From the NCBI RefSeq assembly GCF_030411955.1, contig NZ_JASNRA010000026.1, forward strand, positions 1 to 64,000: 64,000 nt of DNA, given 5' to 3'. Position 1 is the first letter of the stretch, and each line of letters opens with the position of its first letter. Below are positions 48,332 through 56,135 of the stretch, piece after piece. The notes below the pieces were generated by a model. It was not told the DNA's origin. It did no database searches and saw only the letters and a program-made list of their open reading frames with translations. A program made the translations under genes and the position numbers. The stretch comes from Massilia sp. YIM B02443 (GTDB lineage Bacteria > Pseudomonadota > Gammaproteobacteria > Burkholderiales > Burkholderiaceae_D).

Positions 48332-49411
48332 ATGGGCGCCGGCGCCTGGGGGCGGCGCAGCGCGGCGCTGTACCTGGCGGCCTGGCTGATGCTGGGCCTG
48401 ATGCTGGCCGGGCTGCTGGCGGCGACCGGCGACGTGGCGCCAGGCGCCGCCGCCATATTCACGCTGCCGCTGGTGCTGGTGTATGCCAGCGCCTGCGGCT
48501 TTTCGGCCTACTACCTGTGCCGCGCCTTTCCGCTGGCGCGCAAGCCTTTGCCGGCGATCCTCGGCGTGTTCTTCGCCAGCGCCGTCATCGCTTCGCTGTT
48601 GTGGTGCGTGGCCGGCAATGCCTGGGCCGCGCTGTGCGCGTGGCTGGCGCCGCACACGCAGACGGTGACGATGTCGCGGCCGCTGACGGCAATGATGTTC
48701 GGCGTCGGCGTGCTGTGGTACGGAGTGAGCGGGGCGGCGCATTACCTGGCGATGGAGTTCGAACGTGCACGCGGGCTGGAACGCAGCGAGCTGGAAGCGC
48801 GCCTGCTGGCGCAGGAGGCCGAGCTGCGCATGCTGCGCACCCAGATCGATCCGCACTTCCTGTTCAACAGCCTGAATTCGATCAGCGCGCTCACCGCCAT
48901 CGACGCGGCCGGCGCGCGCGACATGACGCTGCAGCTGGCCGGCTTCTTTCGCCAGACGCTGGGGCTGGAGGCGCAGCGCAAGGTGACGTTGCTGGAAGAA
49001 GTGGCGCTGGTGCGGCGCTTCATCGCGATCGAGGCGGTGCGCTTCGGGCCGCGCCTGGCGTTCGAGCAGCAGGTCGATGCGGATGCGCAGCGCTGCCTGC
49101 TGCCGCCGATGATCCTGCAGCCGCTGGTCGAGAACGCGGTCAAGCATGGCATCGGCGGCTTGCTCGACGGCGGCACGATCCGGGTGCGCGCCGAACGCGC
49201 CGGCTCGCAACTGAAGATCAGCATCGAAAACGATGCCGATCCGGATGCGGTGACGGGAGCGGGCGGCAAGGGCATCGGCTTGGTCAACGTCCGCCAGCGC
49301 CTGGCGGCGGCCTACGGCATCGAGGCCGGCGTGCACTGGAAAAAGAACGGGAAGTCATTCAGGGTGGACCTGGTGCTGCCCTATGAGACAGGAGAAGAAG
49401 GGAGGCAATGA
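48332..49411 (+). CDS. LytS-type sensor histidine kinase
   Basis: A 359-residue kinase. Four N-terminal helices (YLAAWLMLGLMLAGLLAATG; TLPLVLVYASACGFSAYYLC; and two more) precede the HisKA_7TM-like His_kinase domain with LRTQIDPHFLFNSLNSISAL, the phospho-acceptor His, and a HATPase region with PPMILQPLVENAVKHGIGG and GKGIGLVNVRQRL. ATG 48332 is chosen because the conserved part starts there; ATG 48318 meets a stop after four codons. It overlaps the regulator gene by 4 bp. Confidence 0.92.
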   Translation: MGAGAWGRRSAALYLAAWLMLGLMLAGLLAATGDVAPGAAAIFTLPLVLVYASACGFSAYYLCRAFPLARKPLPAILGVFFASAVIASLLWCVAGNAWAALCAWLAPHTQTVTMSRPLTAMMFGVGVLWYGVSGAAHYLAMEFERARGLERSELEARLLAQEAELRMLRTQIDPHFLFNSLNSISALTAIDAAGARDMTLQLAGFFRQTLGLEAQRKVTLLEEVALVRRFIAIEAVRFGPRLAFEQQVDADAQRCLLPPMILQPLVENAVKHGIGGLLDGGTIRVRAERAGSQLKISIENDADPDAVTGAGGKGIGLVNVRQRLAAAYGIEAGVHWKKNGKSFRVDLVLPYETGEEGRQ

Positions 49412-50151
49412 GAATGCGCGTACTGATCGTGGACGACGAACACCTGGCGCGCGCGCTGCTGCGCGAGTATTTGGCGGCGCACGCCGACGTCGAGATCGTC
49501 GGCGAATGCGCCAACGGCTTCGAGGCGGTCAAGGCGATCGCCGAACGCGATCCGGATTTGGTATTCCTCGACATCCAGATGCCGAAGCTGGACGGTTTCG
49601 AAGTGGTGGAGCTGGCCGGCGCCGGGCCGCACTACATCTTCGCCACCGCCTATGACGGGTTCGCGCTGCGCGCGTTCGAGGTGCATGCCCTGGATTACCT
49701 CCTCAAGCCGTTTTCGCGCGAGCGCCTGGCCGAAGCGCTGGCGCAGGCGCGACAGCGTATGCCGTCAAGCAGTCAGGCAGCGGGGATGCAGGCGCTGGTG
49801 AAGGAGGCGGCGGCGCGCCAGCAGCCACTGGAGCGGATCCTGATTCGCGACGGCGCGCGCGTGCACGTGGTGGCAAGCAGCAGCATCGACTACATCGAGG
49901 CCCAGGACGACTACGTCGGGATCAGCGCAGAAGGTGAACGCTACCTGAAGCACGGGAGCCTGTCGGAGCTGGAAGCGCAACTCGACCCGGCGCTGTTCGT
50001 GCGCATCCACCGCTCGTTCATCGTGAATGTGGGCGCGGTGCGGCGCATCGAACCGGTCAGCAAGGACAACCACTGCGCCGTGCTGGACGGCGGCGTGCGC
50101 CTGCCGATCAGCCGCAGCGGCTACCAGAAGGTGCGCGCGCTGCTAGGCTGA
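49408..50151 (+). CDS. LytTR family response regulator
   Basis: A 247-residue regulator. The receiver domain spans residues 1-120 with the acidic pair VDDE, phospho-acceptor Asp55 in LVFLDIQMPKLDG, and the Lys in DYLLKPFSRE. A linker leads to a LytTR DNA-binding domain (about 142-247: ILIRDGARVHVVASSSIDYI, RIHRSFIVNVGAVRRIEP). GGGAGGCA precedes ATG 49408. It pairs with the overlapping LytS-type kinase. Its likely targets include the LiaF-like genes upstream; this is inference. Its 3' end overlaps the convergent helicase gene by 9 bp. Confidence 0.95.
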   Translation: MRMRVLIVDDEHLARALLREYLAAHADVEIVGECANGFEAVKAIAERDPDLVFLDIQMPKLDGFEVVELAGAGPHYIFATAYDGFALRAFEVHALDYLLKPFSRERLAEALAQARQRMPSSSQAAGMQALVKEAAARQQPLERILIRDGARVHVVASSSIDYIEAQDDYVGISAEGERYLKHGSLSELEAQLDPALFVRIHRSFIVNVGAVRRIEPVSKDNHCAVLDGGVRLPISRSGYQKVRALLG

Positions 50152-52467
50152 CAGCGCCGGCTTGTTTGCCGCCGGATTTGCGGCTGGCCGCGCCGGACGC
50201 GCGTCCAGCTCCCACCACGCCGGCATCAGCGAACGGATGCCCGGCTGGCCGAAGCGGTCGTCGATCAGCCATACCACGCCGCGATCCTGTTCGGTGCGGA
50301 TCACGCGCCCGGCCGCCTGCACCACCTTCTGGATGCCGGGGTAAAGATAGGTGTAGTCGTAGCCGGCGCCGAACAGGGTCTGCATCCGTTCGCGCAGCTG
50401 TTCGTTGACCGGGTTCACCTGCGGCAGCCCGAGGGTGGCCACGAAGGCCCCGATCAGGCGGTTGCCCGGCAGGTCGACCCCTTCGCCGAAGGCGCCGCCC
50501 AGCACCGCGAAGCCGATCCCGGCGCCGCCCGGCGCGAAGCGGTCGATGAATCCCTGGCGCTCGGCCTCGCTCATGCGCCGCTCCTGGCGCCACAGCGGGA
50601 TGGACGGGTCGAGCCGCGCCAGCGCCGTCGCCACCTGGTCCATGTAGTCGAAGCTGCTGAAGAAGGCCAGGTAGTTGCCTTCGCGTTCGCGGTACTGGCG
50701 CGCGATCAGGGCCGCGATCGGCGCCACCGAGGCGGCGCGCTGCTGGTAGCGGGTCGAGATGCCGTGCGCGACGTGCACGTCGAGCTGGTCGGCCTTGAAT
50801 GGCGAGGCGACGTCGACCCAGGCCGTGTCCTCGGGCAGGCCGAGCGTGTCGCAGCAGTAGTGCCATGTGCCGAGCGTGGCCGAGAACAGCGTGGCCGAAT
50901 GGGCGGCGGCGAAGCGCGGGCCGAGGAAGGGCGCCGGCACCACGTTGCGGATGCAGATGACCGAATCGCGCAGCGGATCGTGCATGCCTTCGCGCGACAG
51001 GTCGCACAGCGAGTGCGGGCCGAAGGCTTCGGCCAGGCGCACGAAGGCCAGCGCATCGAAATGGAAGCGCTGCAGGTCGGGGTCGAGCGGGCCGGGGAAG
51101 GCGGCCAGGTGTTCGTTGACCGCGCTGGCAGCCGTTTGCAGCGCGTCGACCAGTTTCGACGGCACCGATTCCAGCACCTGGTAGGGCGCCGGGGCGGTCT
51201 TGTTGACGGCCGACCAGGCACGCCCGACCTTTTCCAGCGCCTTCTTGATCTCGCCCGGCGCATTGGCGCGCGCCAGGCGCAGCGCGGTGCGGTCGATCTG
51301 GGCGCTGTACATCGAGCGCGCGCGGCTGACCAGGTTGTGCGCCTCGTCGACCAGCACGCTGGTCTTCCAGCCGTTGTTCTGGGCCAGCGCGTACAGCATG
51401 GCGCCGCCGTCGAAATAATAGTTGTAGTCGCCAACCACCACGTCGGACCAGCGCGCCATCTCGCTGCCCAGGTAGTAGGGGCAGACGTCGTGCGCCAGGG
51501 CCACTTCGCGCAGGGCTTCGCGGTCCAGCACCGGCACCTCGGCCGCGGCGGCGCGCGCTTGCGGCAGGCGGTCGTAGAACCCTTTGGCCAGCGGGCAGGA
51601 TTCGCCGTGGCAGGCTTTATCGGGATGCTCGCAGGCCTTGTCGCGCGCGGTCAGTTCGAGCACGCGCAGCGGGATCGTCCTCCCGGAGGTCGAACTGGCA
51701 CGACAGAGGCTCGCCGCGCCGTCCAGCGCCAGGCGCCGCCCCGGCGTCTTGGCGGCCAGAAAGAACACCTTGTCCAGGCCCTGCTGCGGCAAGGCCTTCA
51801 ATACCGGAAACAGGCTGCCGACGGTCTTGCCGATGCCGGTCGGGGCCTGCGCCAGCAGGCACCGTCCGCTGGCGTTGGCGCGGTAGATGTTTTCGGACAG
51901 CTGGCGCTGGCCGGGCCGGAAATCGGCGTGCGGGAAGCGCAGGGCGCTCAGGGCCGCGTCGCGCGCCGTGCGGTGCGCCGCCTCGCTGGCGGCCCAGGCG
52001 GCGAAGTGTTCGCACAGGTCGCGAAAGTGCGATTGCAGCCAGGCGGCGTCGCGCGTCTCGCGCAGCACGGTTTCGACGCCGCTGCCGATGTCGTAGTAGA
52101 CTAGCGCCAGGTGGATGCGCTCCAGCCCCAGCTCGGCGCACAGCAGGTGGCCGTAGACGCGTACCTGGGCCCAGTGCAGGTGGCGGTGGTTGTCGGGGAT
52201 CGCATCGGCGCGGCCGCGGTGGGTCTTGATCTCTTCGACCAGGCATTCGCGTTCGTCGAAGCCGTCGGCGCGGCCGCGCACGTGCACACCGTTCCATTCG
52301 CCCGACAGCGCCACCTCGGTGCGGTAGCCGTCGCCGCGGCGCGCGCCGACCACGGCGTGGCCGGCAATGCCTTCCTGGGCGCTGGGCGAGGGCGTGAAGC
52401 GCAGGTCGAGGTCACCCTGCTTGGCCGTGAACTCGCACAGGGCCCGTACCGCGACGGTGTAGCTCAC
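50143..52467 (-). CDS. DinG/XPD-like helicase with N-terminal PD-(D/E)xK-like domain
   Basis: A 774-residue protein. The N-terminal about 150 residues look like a Cas4/PD-(D/E)xK nuclease fold: GVHVRGRADGFDERECLVEE then IKTHRG and HWAQVRVYGHLL supply the D...E-x-K and Q-x-x-x-Y elements. The helicase core follows with AQAPTGIGKTVGSLFPVLKA (Walker A), a four-cysteine candidate 4Fe-4S cluster (CEHPDKACHGESC and CPYY), the DEAHN box and the C-terminal motif VQAAGRVIRTEQDRG. GTG 52467 overlaps the FAN1-like stop (GTGA), so the two are coupled. The predicted role is 5'-3' DNA unwinding coupled to nuclease processing of lesions. Confidence 0.9.
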   Translation of the reverse strand: MSYTVAVRALCEFTAKQGDLDLRFTPSPSAQEGIAGHAVVGARRGDGYRTEVALSGEWNGVHVRGRADGFDERECLVEEIKTHRGRADAIPDNHRHLHWAQVRVYGHLLCAELGLERIHLALVYYDIGSGVETVLRETRDAAWLQSHFRDLCEHFAAWAASEAAHRTARDAALSALRFPHADFRPGQRQLSENIYRANASGRCLLAQAPTGIGKTVGSLFPVLKALPQQGLDKVFFLAAKTPGRRLALDGAASLCRASSTSGRTIPLRVLELTARDKACEHPDKACHGESCPLAKGFYDRLPQARAAAAEVPVLDREALREVALAHDVCPYYLGSEMARWSDVVVGDYNYYFDGGAMLYALAQNNGWKTSVLVDEAHNLVSRARSMYSAQIDRTALRLARANAPGEIKKALEKVGRAWSAVNKTAPAPYQVLESVPSKLVDALQTAASAVNEHLAAFPGPLDPDLQRFHFDALAFVRLAEAFGPHSLCDLSREGMHDPLRDSVICIRNVVPAPFLGPRFAAAHSATLFSATLGTWHYCCDTLGLPEDTAWVDVASPFKADQLDVHVAHGISTRYQQRAASVAPIAALIARQYREREGNYLAFFSSFDYMDQVATALARLDPSIPLWRQERRMSEAERQGFIDRFAPGGAGIGFAVLGGAFGEGVDLPGNRLIGAFVATLGLPQVNPVNEQLRERMQTLFGAGYDYTYLYPGIQKVVQAAGRVIRTEQDRGVVWLIDDRFGQPGIRSLMPAWWELDARPARPAANPAANKPALSA

Positions 52468-54176
52468 GCGGCCTGTTCCAGTGCCGGCGCTTCGGCTGCC
52501 TGTTCCCACTGCAGGTAGCACACCGAGACCGGCATGCCGTGCGTTGCGCAGTACTCGATCCAGCGCAGCTGGTTGTCCTGCAGCCGGTCGCCCGGGCCCT
52601 TCACCTCGATCATGGTGTAGCGCGCCTCATGGGGCCAGAACTGGATCAGGTCGGGGAAGCCGGTGCGGTTGGCCTTGACGTCGGCCAGGATGCGCTCGCA
52701 CCACTTGCGCAGGTGCGTCGGCGGGATGCAGTGCAGGGCCAGCTCGAGCAGGTCGGCGTCGATCGCTTCCCAATGCACGAAGGGGCAGGACAGGCCGGCC
52801 TTTTCGAGATGGTTGCGCCGGATCGTGTCACGGTAGCTGCCGTCGTCCAGTTCGGCCAGGCAGGCGGCGAATTCCGCCGCGCGGCGCTGGTGGAAGTCGG
52901 CGCTGTACAGGTCAGCCGGGCCGCGGTGAAAGGGGTGGAAGAAGGCGCCGGGGATGGCCGCGAACACGGCGCGCCAGCACAGCAGGCCGAACAGGGTGTT
53001 GGCCAGCGCGTTCTCGACGTAGAACACGGGTGCTTGCATGTCGCTTTGCTGCGCCAGGTGGTCGCGCACCACGCCTTCGACCCACGGACCGAGGTGCGGC
53101 AGCGGCAGGCACAGGTCGATGCGGTCGACCGCCGCGGCGCGCCGCGCCGGCAGGCGCGCGTGGCCGAGTTTGCGCGCCAGGCGCGGTGCGATGCGCGCCA
53201 GGTGCTGGCGTTCGGCGTCGCTTTCGGGGTTAATCTGGGCGGTGCACAGGAGTTGATAGGCGTGCTCGAAGCGCTCGTGCTTTTCCAGCACCCGGATCGA
53301 ACGCGCGCGCGCGCCGGGGAAGCGGCAGCGCGCGTACGCATCGAAGGCGCCGTCCCAGTCCTTCAATTTTTCGTAGTGCTGGCCGATCTGGAACAGCAGC
53401 TTTTCGCGCCGGCTTTCGAGCCAGTCGTTGCCGAAGGCGTGCTGCGGCACGTCGCGCACGATCTGGTCGACCGTCTCGCCGGTGTCGCGGGCGCTGGCGA
53501 AGCGTTCGCGGCACGCATGCAGCTGGATGTAGTGCTCGACGTCGGCGCGGCGCCGGAAGCCGCGCGAGGCCGGCGAGATGTCAACCTGTTCGTAGCGGAA
53601 CAGGCCCAGGTCGGACAGCACGAACTCGGTCCAGTCCTGGTGCAGGTTGCCGAAGAAGATCAGGCGCAGGCGGTCGCACAGCGGTTTCACCAGGATGCGT
53701 AGCGCGGTATCGGTGCAGTCCTGGTACCAGACGGAGAAGGGACGCTGGTCGGCGTCGGTGAGTTCGTCGCACAGCGCCTCGCGCAATGCTGCAAGTTGCT
53801 CGTCCTTGCGCGCGTTCTTGTGGCGCAGGCGCGCGCCGAAGGCTTCGGCGATCTCGGGTTTGGACAGCAGGTCGAACAATTCGTCCAGCGTCAACGCGGG
53901 GTCACGTTCGATCCAGCCGGTGCCGAGCAGCAGGTTGGCCGCTTCGACCGGGCAGCCGATCTCGGCGTACATCAGCTTGCTGGCGCGGAACAGGTCGCCC
54001 TTGCGCATGACCATGCGCACGAACAGCGCGCGCGCATTCTGCGGCAGGGCCGGGAAGGCGGCCAGGAAGGCGAGTTCGGTTTCGTCGAGCAGGTCGGCAT
54101 AGCGTTCGCCGATCCAATCGAGAACGCGCTGGAAATTGTCCAGATAATAAAACTCGTTTTCCAGAACCCTGATCAT
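52464..54176 (-). CDS. FAN1-type VRR-NUC structure-specific nuclease
   Basis: A 570-residue bacterial FAN1 homologue. The N-terminal SAP-like/helical region (LDWIGERYADLLDETELAFL) leads to a TPR-like middle (GAFDAYARCRF). The C-terminal VRR-NUC catalytic core has TGFPDLIQFW (Asp509) and YTMIEVKGPGDRLQDNQLRW (Glu524, Lys526, Gln536), the full PD-x(n)-E-V-K set. FAN1 enzymes cleave 5' flaps and unhook interstrand crosslinks. Start ATG 54176, with a palindromic stretch TACTGTGCTTATGTACAGTA (54190-54209) immediately upstream that resembles a LexA box. Confidence 0.93.
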   Translation of the reverse strand: MIRVLENEFYYLDNFQRVLDWIGERYADLLDETELAFLAAFPALPQNARALFVRMVMRKGDLFRASKLMYAEIGCPVEAANLLLGTGWIERDPALTLDELFDLLSKPEIAEAFGARLRHKNARKDEQLAALREALCDELTDADQRPFSVWYQDCTDTALRILVKPLCDRLRLIFFGNLHQDWTEFVLSDLGLFRYEQVDISPASRGFRRRADVEHYIQLHACRERFASARDTGETVDQIVRDVPQHAFGNDWLESRREKLLFQIGQHYEKLKDWDGAFDAYARCRFPGARARSIRVLEKHERFEHAYQLLCTAQINPESDAERQHLARIAPRLARKLGHARLPARRAAAVDRIDLCLPLPHLGPWVEGVVRDHLAQQSDMQAPVFYVENALANTLFGLLCWRAVFAAIPGAFFHPFHRGPADLYSADFHQRRAAEFAACLAELDDGSYRDTIRRNHLEKAGLSCPFVHWEAIDADLLELALHCIPPTHLRKWCERILADVKANRTGFPDLIQFWPHEARYTMIEVKGPGDRLQDNQLRWIEYCATHGMPVSVCYLQWEQAAEAPALEQAA

Positions 54177-54189
54177 GACGGAACGTCCT

Positions 54190-54209
54190 ACTGTGCTTAT
54201 GTACAGTAT
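54190..54209. promoter_or_regulatory. LexA-like SOS box upstream of the FAN1/helicase operon
   Basis: TACTGTGCTTATGTACAGTA is close to the proteobacterial SOS box TACTGTATATATATACAGTA: the outer TACTG and ACAGTA are exact. It lies 14 bp upstream of the FAN1-like start, the expected place for SOS control of a DNA-repair operon. Confidence 0.82.
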
Positions 54210-54277
54210 AACGCCGTCGGCGCCGAAGTCCCAGCGCTTTTGGCCGCGCCAACCGATGGCGCGGACTTTTTACCACG

Positions 54278-55120
54278 TTATTGACGGGCGGGGCGGGGGC
54301 GGCAGGCGTCGTCGGCGCAGGGCGATGCGTTTTCGTCAATGCCGTCGCCGGCAGCGTGGCCGTTGGCGTGATAGATGACGGCCGAGATCAGCGCCACGTC
54401 GCTGTCGTCGTGTTCGCCCGAGCGGGCCGGGTTGATCGTGCGCGCCCGTGGGTTCTGGCGTGCTGGCGGGCGGGCCGAAGCGGTGCGCGCACGGCTGGGA
54501 GCAGGGCGGGCTTCGCTGCGCGCCACGCCACGCGCTTCGGGACGACGCTCCTGGCGTGGCTCAGAGCGGGCCTCGCGCCGTGGTTCCGGTCGCGGCTCCG
54601 GTCGGGACTCGCGCACCGGGGGGGCCGCCGCCACTTTTACCGGGGCCGGCGGAACGATCACCGGCGCCACCTTGACCGGCGCCGGCTTGGCGTCCGGCCC
54701 GTCGAGCATGCGCAGTGGCGGCGCCGGCTCGGGCGCGGCGTCGACGATCAGGGCCGACCTCGTCTCCTGAACCGGCGCCGGCACGTTTTCCGTGCCCGGC
54801 TGCGCCTCTTGCAGCGGCTGCGACACCGCGCCGCCGATACGCACCGCCCCGCTTTCGCTGACCTGTGCCACCTCCACCGTCTGCGTGCCGCTGTCGGCCG
54901 CCAGCAAGGCCAGGGTGGCAGTCAGCCCCACCGCGACCAGGGCGGCGGCGCCGTACCAGACCAGGCGCACCCCGGTGCGTCCGCCTGAACGGCGCGCCGG
55001 CTCGCGCTCGAGTTTGGCCAGGATGCTGTCTTCATGGCCACTGCGGCGCGATGACGACATCAGGTTGGGGCGCAGATGAGGATGCGAGCTGGCAGCTTGA
55101 TTTTCGTCTGAAGGACGCAC
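54278..55120 (-). CDS. hypothetical single-pass protein with Pro/Arg-rich region
   Basis: A 280-residue protein. The N-terminus is cytoplasmic and charged, with one transmembrane helix at about 53-74 (LVWYGAAALVAVGLTATLAL). The following region is periplasmic and dominated by Pro/Ala/Glu/Arg repeats (RESRPEPRPEPRREARSEPR), a likely disordered, possibly peptidoglycan-spanning segment. GTG 55120 is chosen because AGGAG lies eight bases upstream. It is divergent from the TagX-like gene, 59 bp away. I recognise no family; it may be a T6SS accessory or unrelated. Confidence 0.6.
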   Translation of the reverse strand: MRPSDENQAASSHPHLRPNLMSSSRRSGHEDSILAKLEREPARRSGGRTGVRLVWYGAAALVAVGLTATLALLAADSGTQTVEVAQVSESGAVRIGGAVSQPLQEAQPGTENVPAPVQETRSALIVDAAPEPAPPLRMLDGPDAKPAPVKVAPVIVPPAPVKVAAAPPVRESRPEPRPEPRREARSEPRQERRPEARGVARSEARPAPSRARTASARPPARQNPRARTINPARSGEHDDSDVALISAVIYHANGHAAGDGIDENASPCADDACRPRPARQ

Positions 55121-55179
55121 GACAACACTCCTAAGATTGGCTTTTCCGATTCCGATTAGAAACAATCTTGGGGACTTCC

Positions 55180-56019
55180 ATGCTGATCTTTATCGCCCTT
55201 CTGTACGTTTGTGTTGCATCCGGCCTGATCTGGCTTGTGCTTTTTCCAGGTGGGCGCGCATGGGTGTCGCGTGGCGTGTTCAACGTGCGCGGCCTGTTCG
55301 CGCGCCGGGCGCCGGCCTGGCATCACGCGCGCCGCCAGTCCGGCGCCGCGCTGGAAGAGGCCGCCACCGACTGGCGCGCGCGCATCGTGGACGGTGCGCG
55401 CCGTCACCGCATGCTGCTGGCGGTCGGGGTGCCGGTGATCCTGGTGCCGTCGCTGCTGGCGCTGGCATTGAGCAAACCGGGCATGCTGCCGGTGTATGAA
55501 AGCAGCAACGCCTTGCCCGACGAGCAGATCGCAGCGCTGCTGGCCGGCGAGCAGCTGGTGCCGCCGGTCGCTCTACCGCCGGATGTGTTCACCACCCGCG
55601 AAGTGGAGCTGGTGCGGCCGATGCTGGTGGGCGCCAGCCGCAACTGGGGCCTGCTGCATCCCGACTTCAGCGCGCGGCTGCTGTTGGCGTTCAAGATCAT
55701 GAAGGAACAGCACGGCTACGAGATGGCACTGCTGGAAGGCTACCGCAGCCCGGCGCGCCAGGACGAGCTGGCCAATGCGGGCGGCCACGTCACCAATGCG
55801 CGTGCGTTCCAGAGCTGGCACCAGTATGGGCTGGCGGCCGATTGCGCCTTCCTGCGCGACGGCAAGCTGGTGATCTCGGAGAAGGATCCGTGGGCCATGC
55901 GCGGCTACCAGCTGTACGGCCAGGTGGCCGAATCGCTCGGCCTGACCTGGGGCGGGCGCTGGCAGATGATGGATTTCGGCCACATCGAGTTGCGGATGCG
56001 CGGAGTGATGCGCCGTTGA
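55180..56019 (+). CDS. TagX-like M15 peptidoglycan peptidase
   Basis: A 279-residue protein. Two membrane helices (about 3-22 and 80-98) frame a cytoplasmic loop, followed by a periplasmic M15_4 peptidase domain: MALLEGYRSPARQDELANAG, the zinc ligands in SWHQYGLAADCAFL (HxxxxxxD) and the C-terminal MMDFGHIELRM. TagX-type enzymes are L,D-endopeptidases that open peptidoglycan for T6SS assembly, and this two-helix plus M15 layout next to tssM fits that role. ATG 55180 is used; an in-frame TTG at 55168 is less likely. Confidence 0.82.
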   Translation: MLIFIALLYVCVASGLIWLVLFPGGRAWVSRGVFNVRGLFARRAPAWHHARRQSGAALEEAATDWRARIVDGARRHRMLLAVGVPVILVPSLLALALSKPGMLPVYESSNALPDEQIAALLAGEQLVPPVALPPDVFTTREVELVRPMLVGASRNWGLLHPDFSARLLLAFKIMKEQHGYEMALLEGYRSPARQDELANAGGHVTNARAFQSWHQYGLAADCAFLRDGKLVISEKDPWAMRGYQLYGQVAESLGLTWGGRWQMMDFGHIELRMRGVMRR

Positions 56020-56135
56020 TACGGTCCGGCGGGGGTTGCGACGGCTCAAATGCCGGCTGACTTCGACATGCGACATTTCCTGCTGGATCTGTCGCAGCTC
56101 CCGTCCACTCCCTTTGCAACCACACTCATCCCGCC

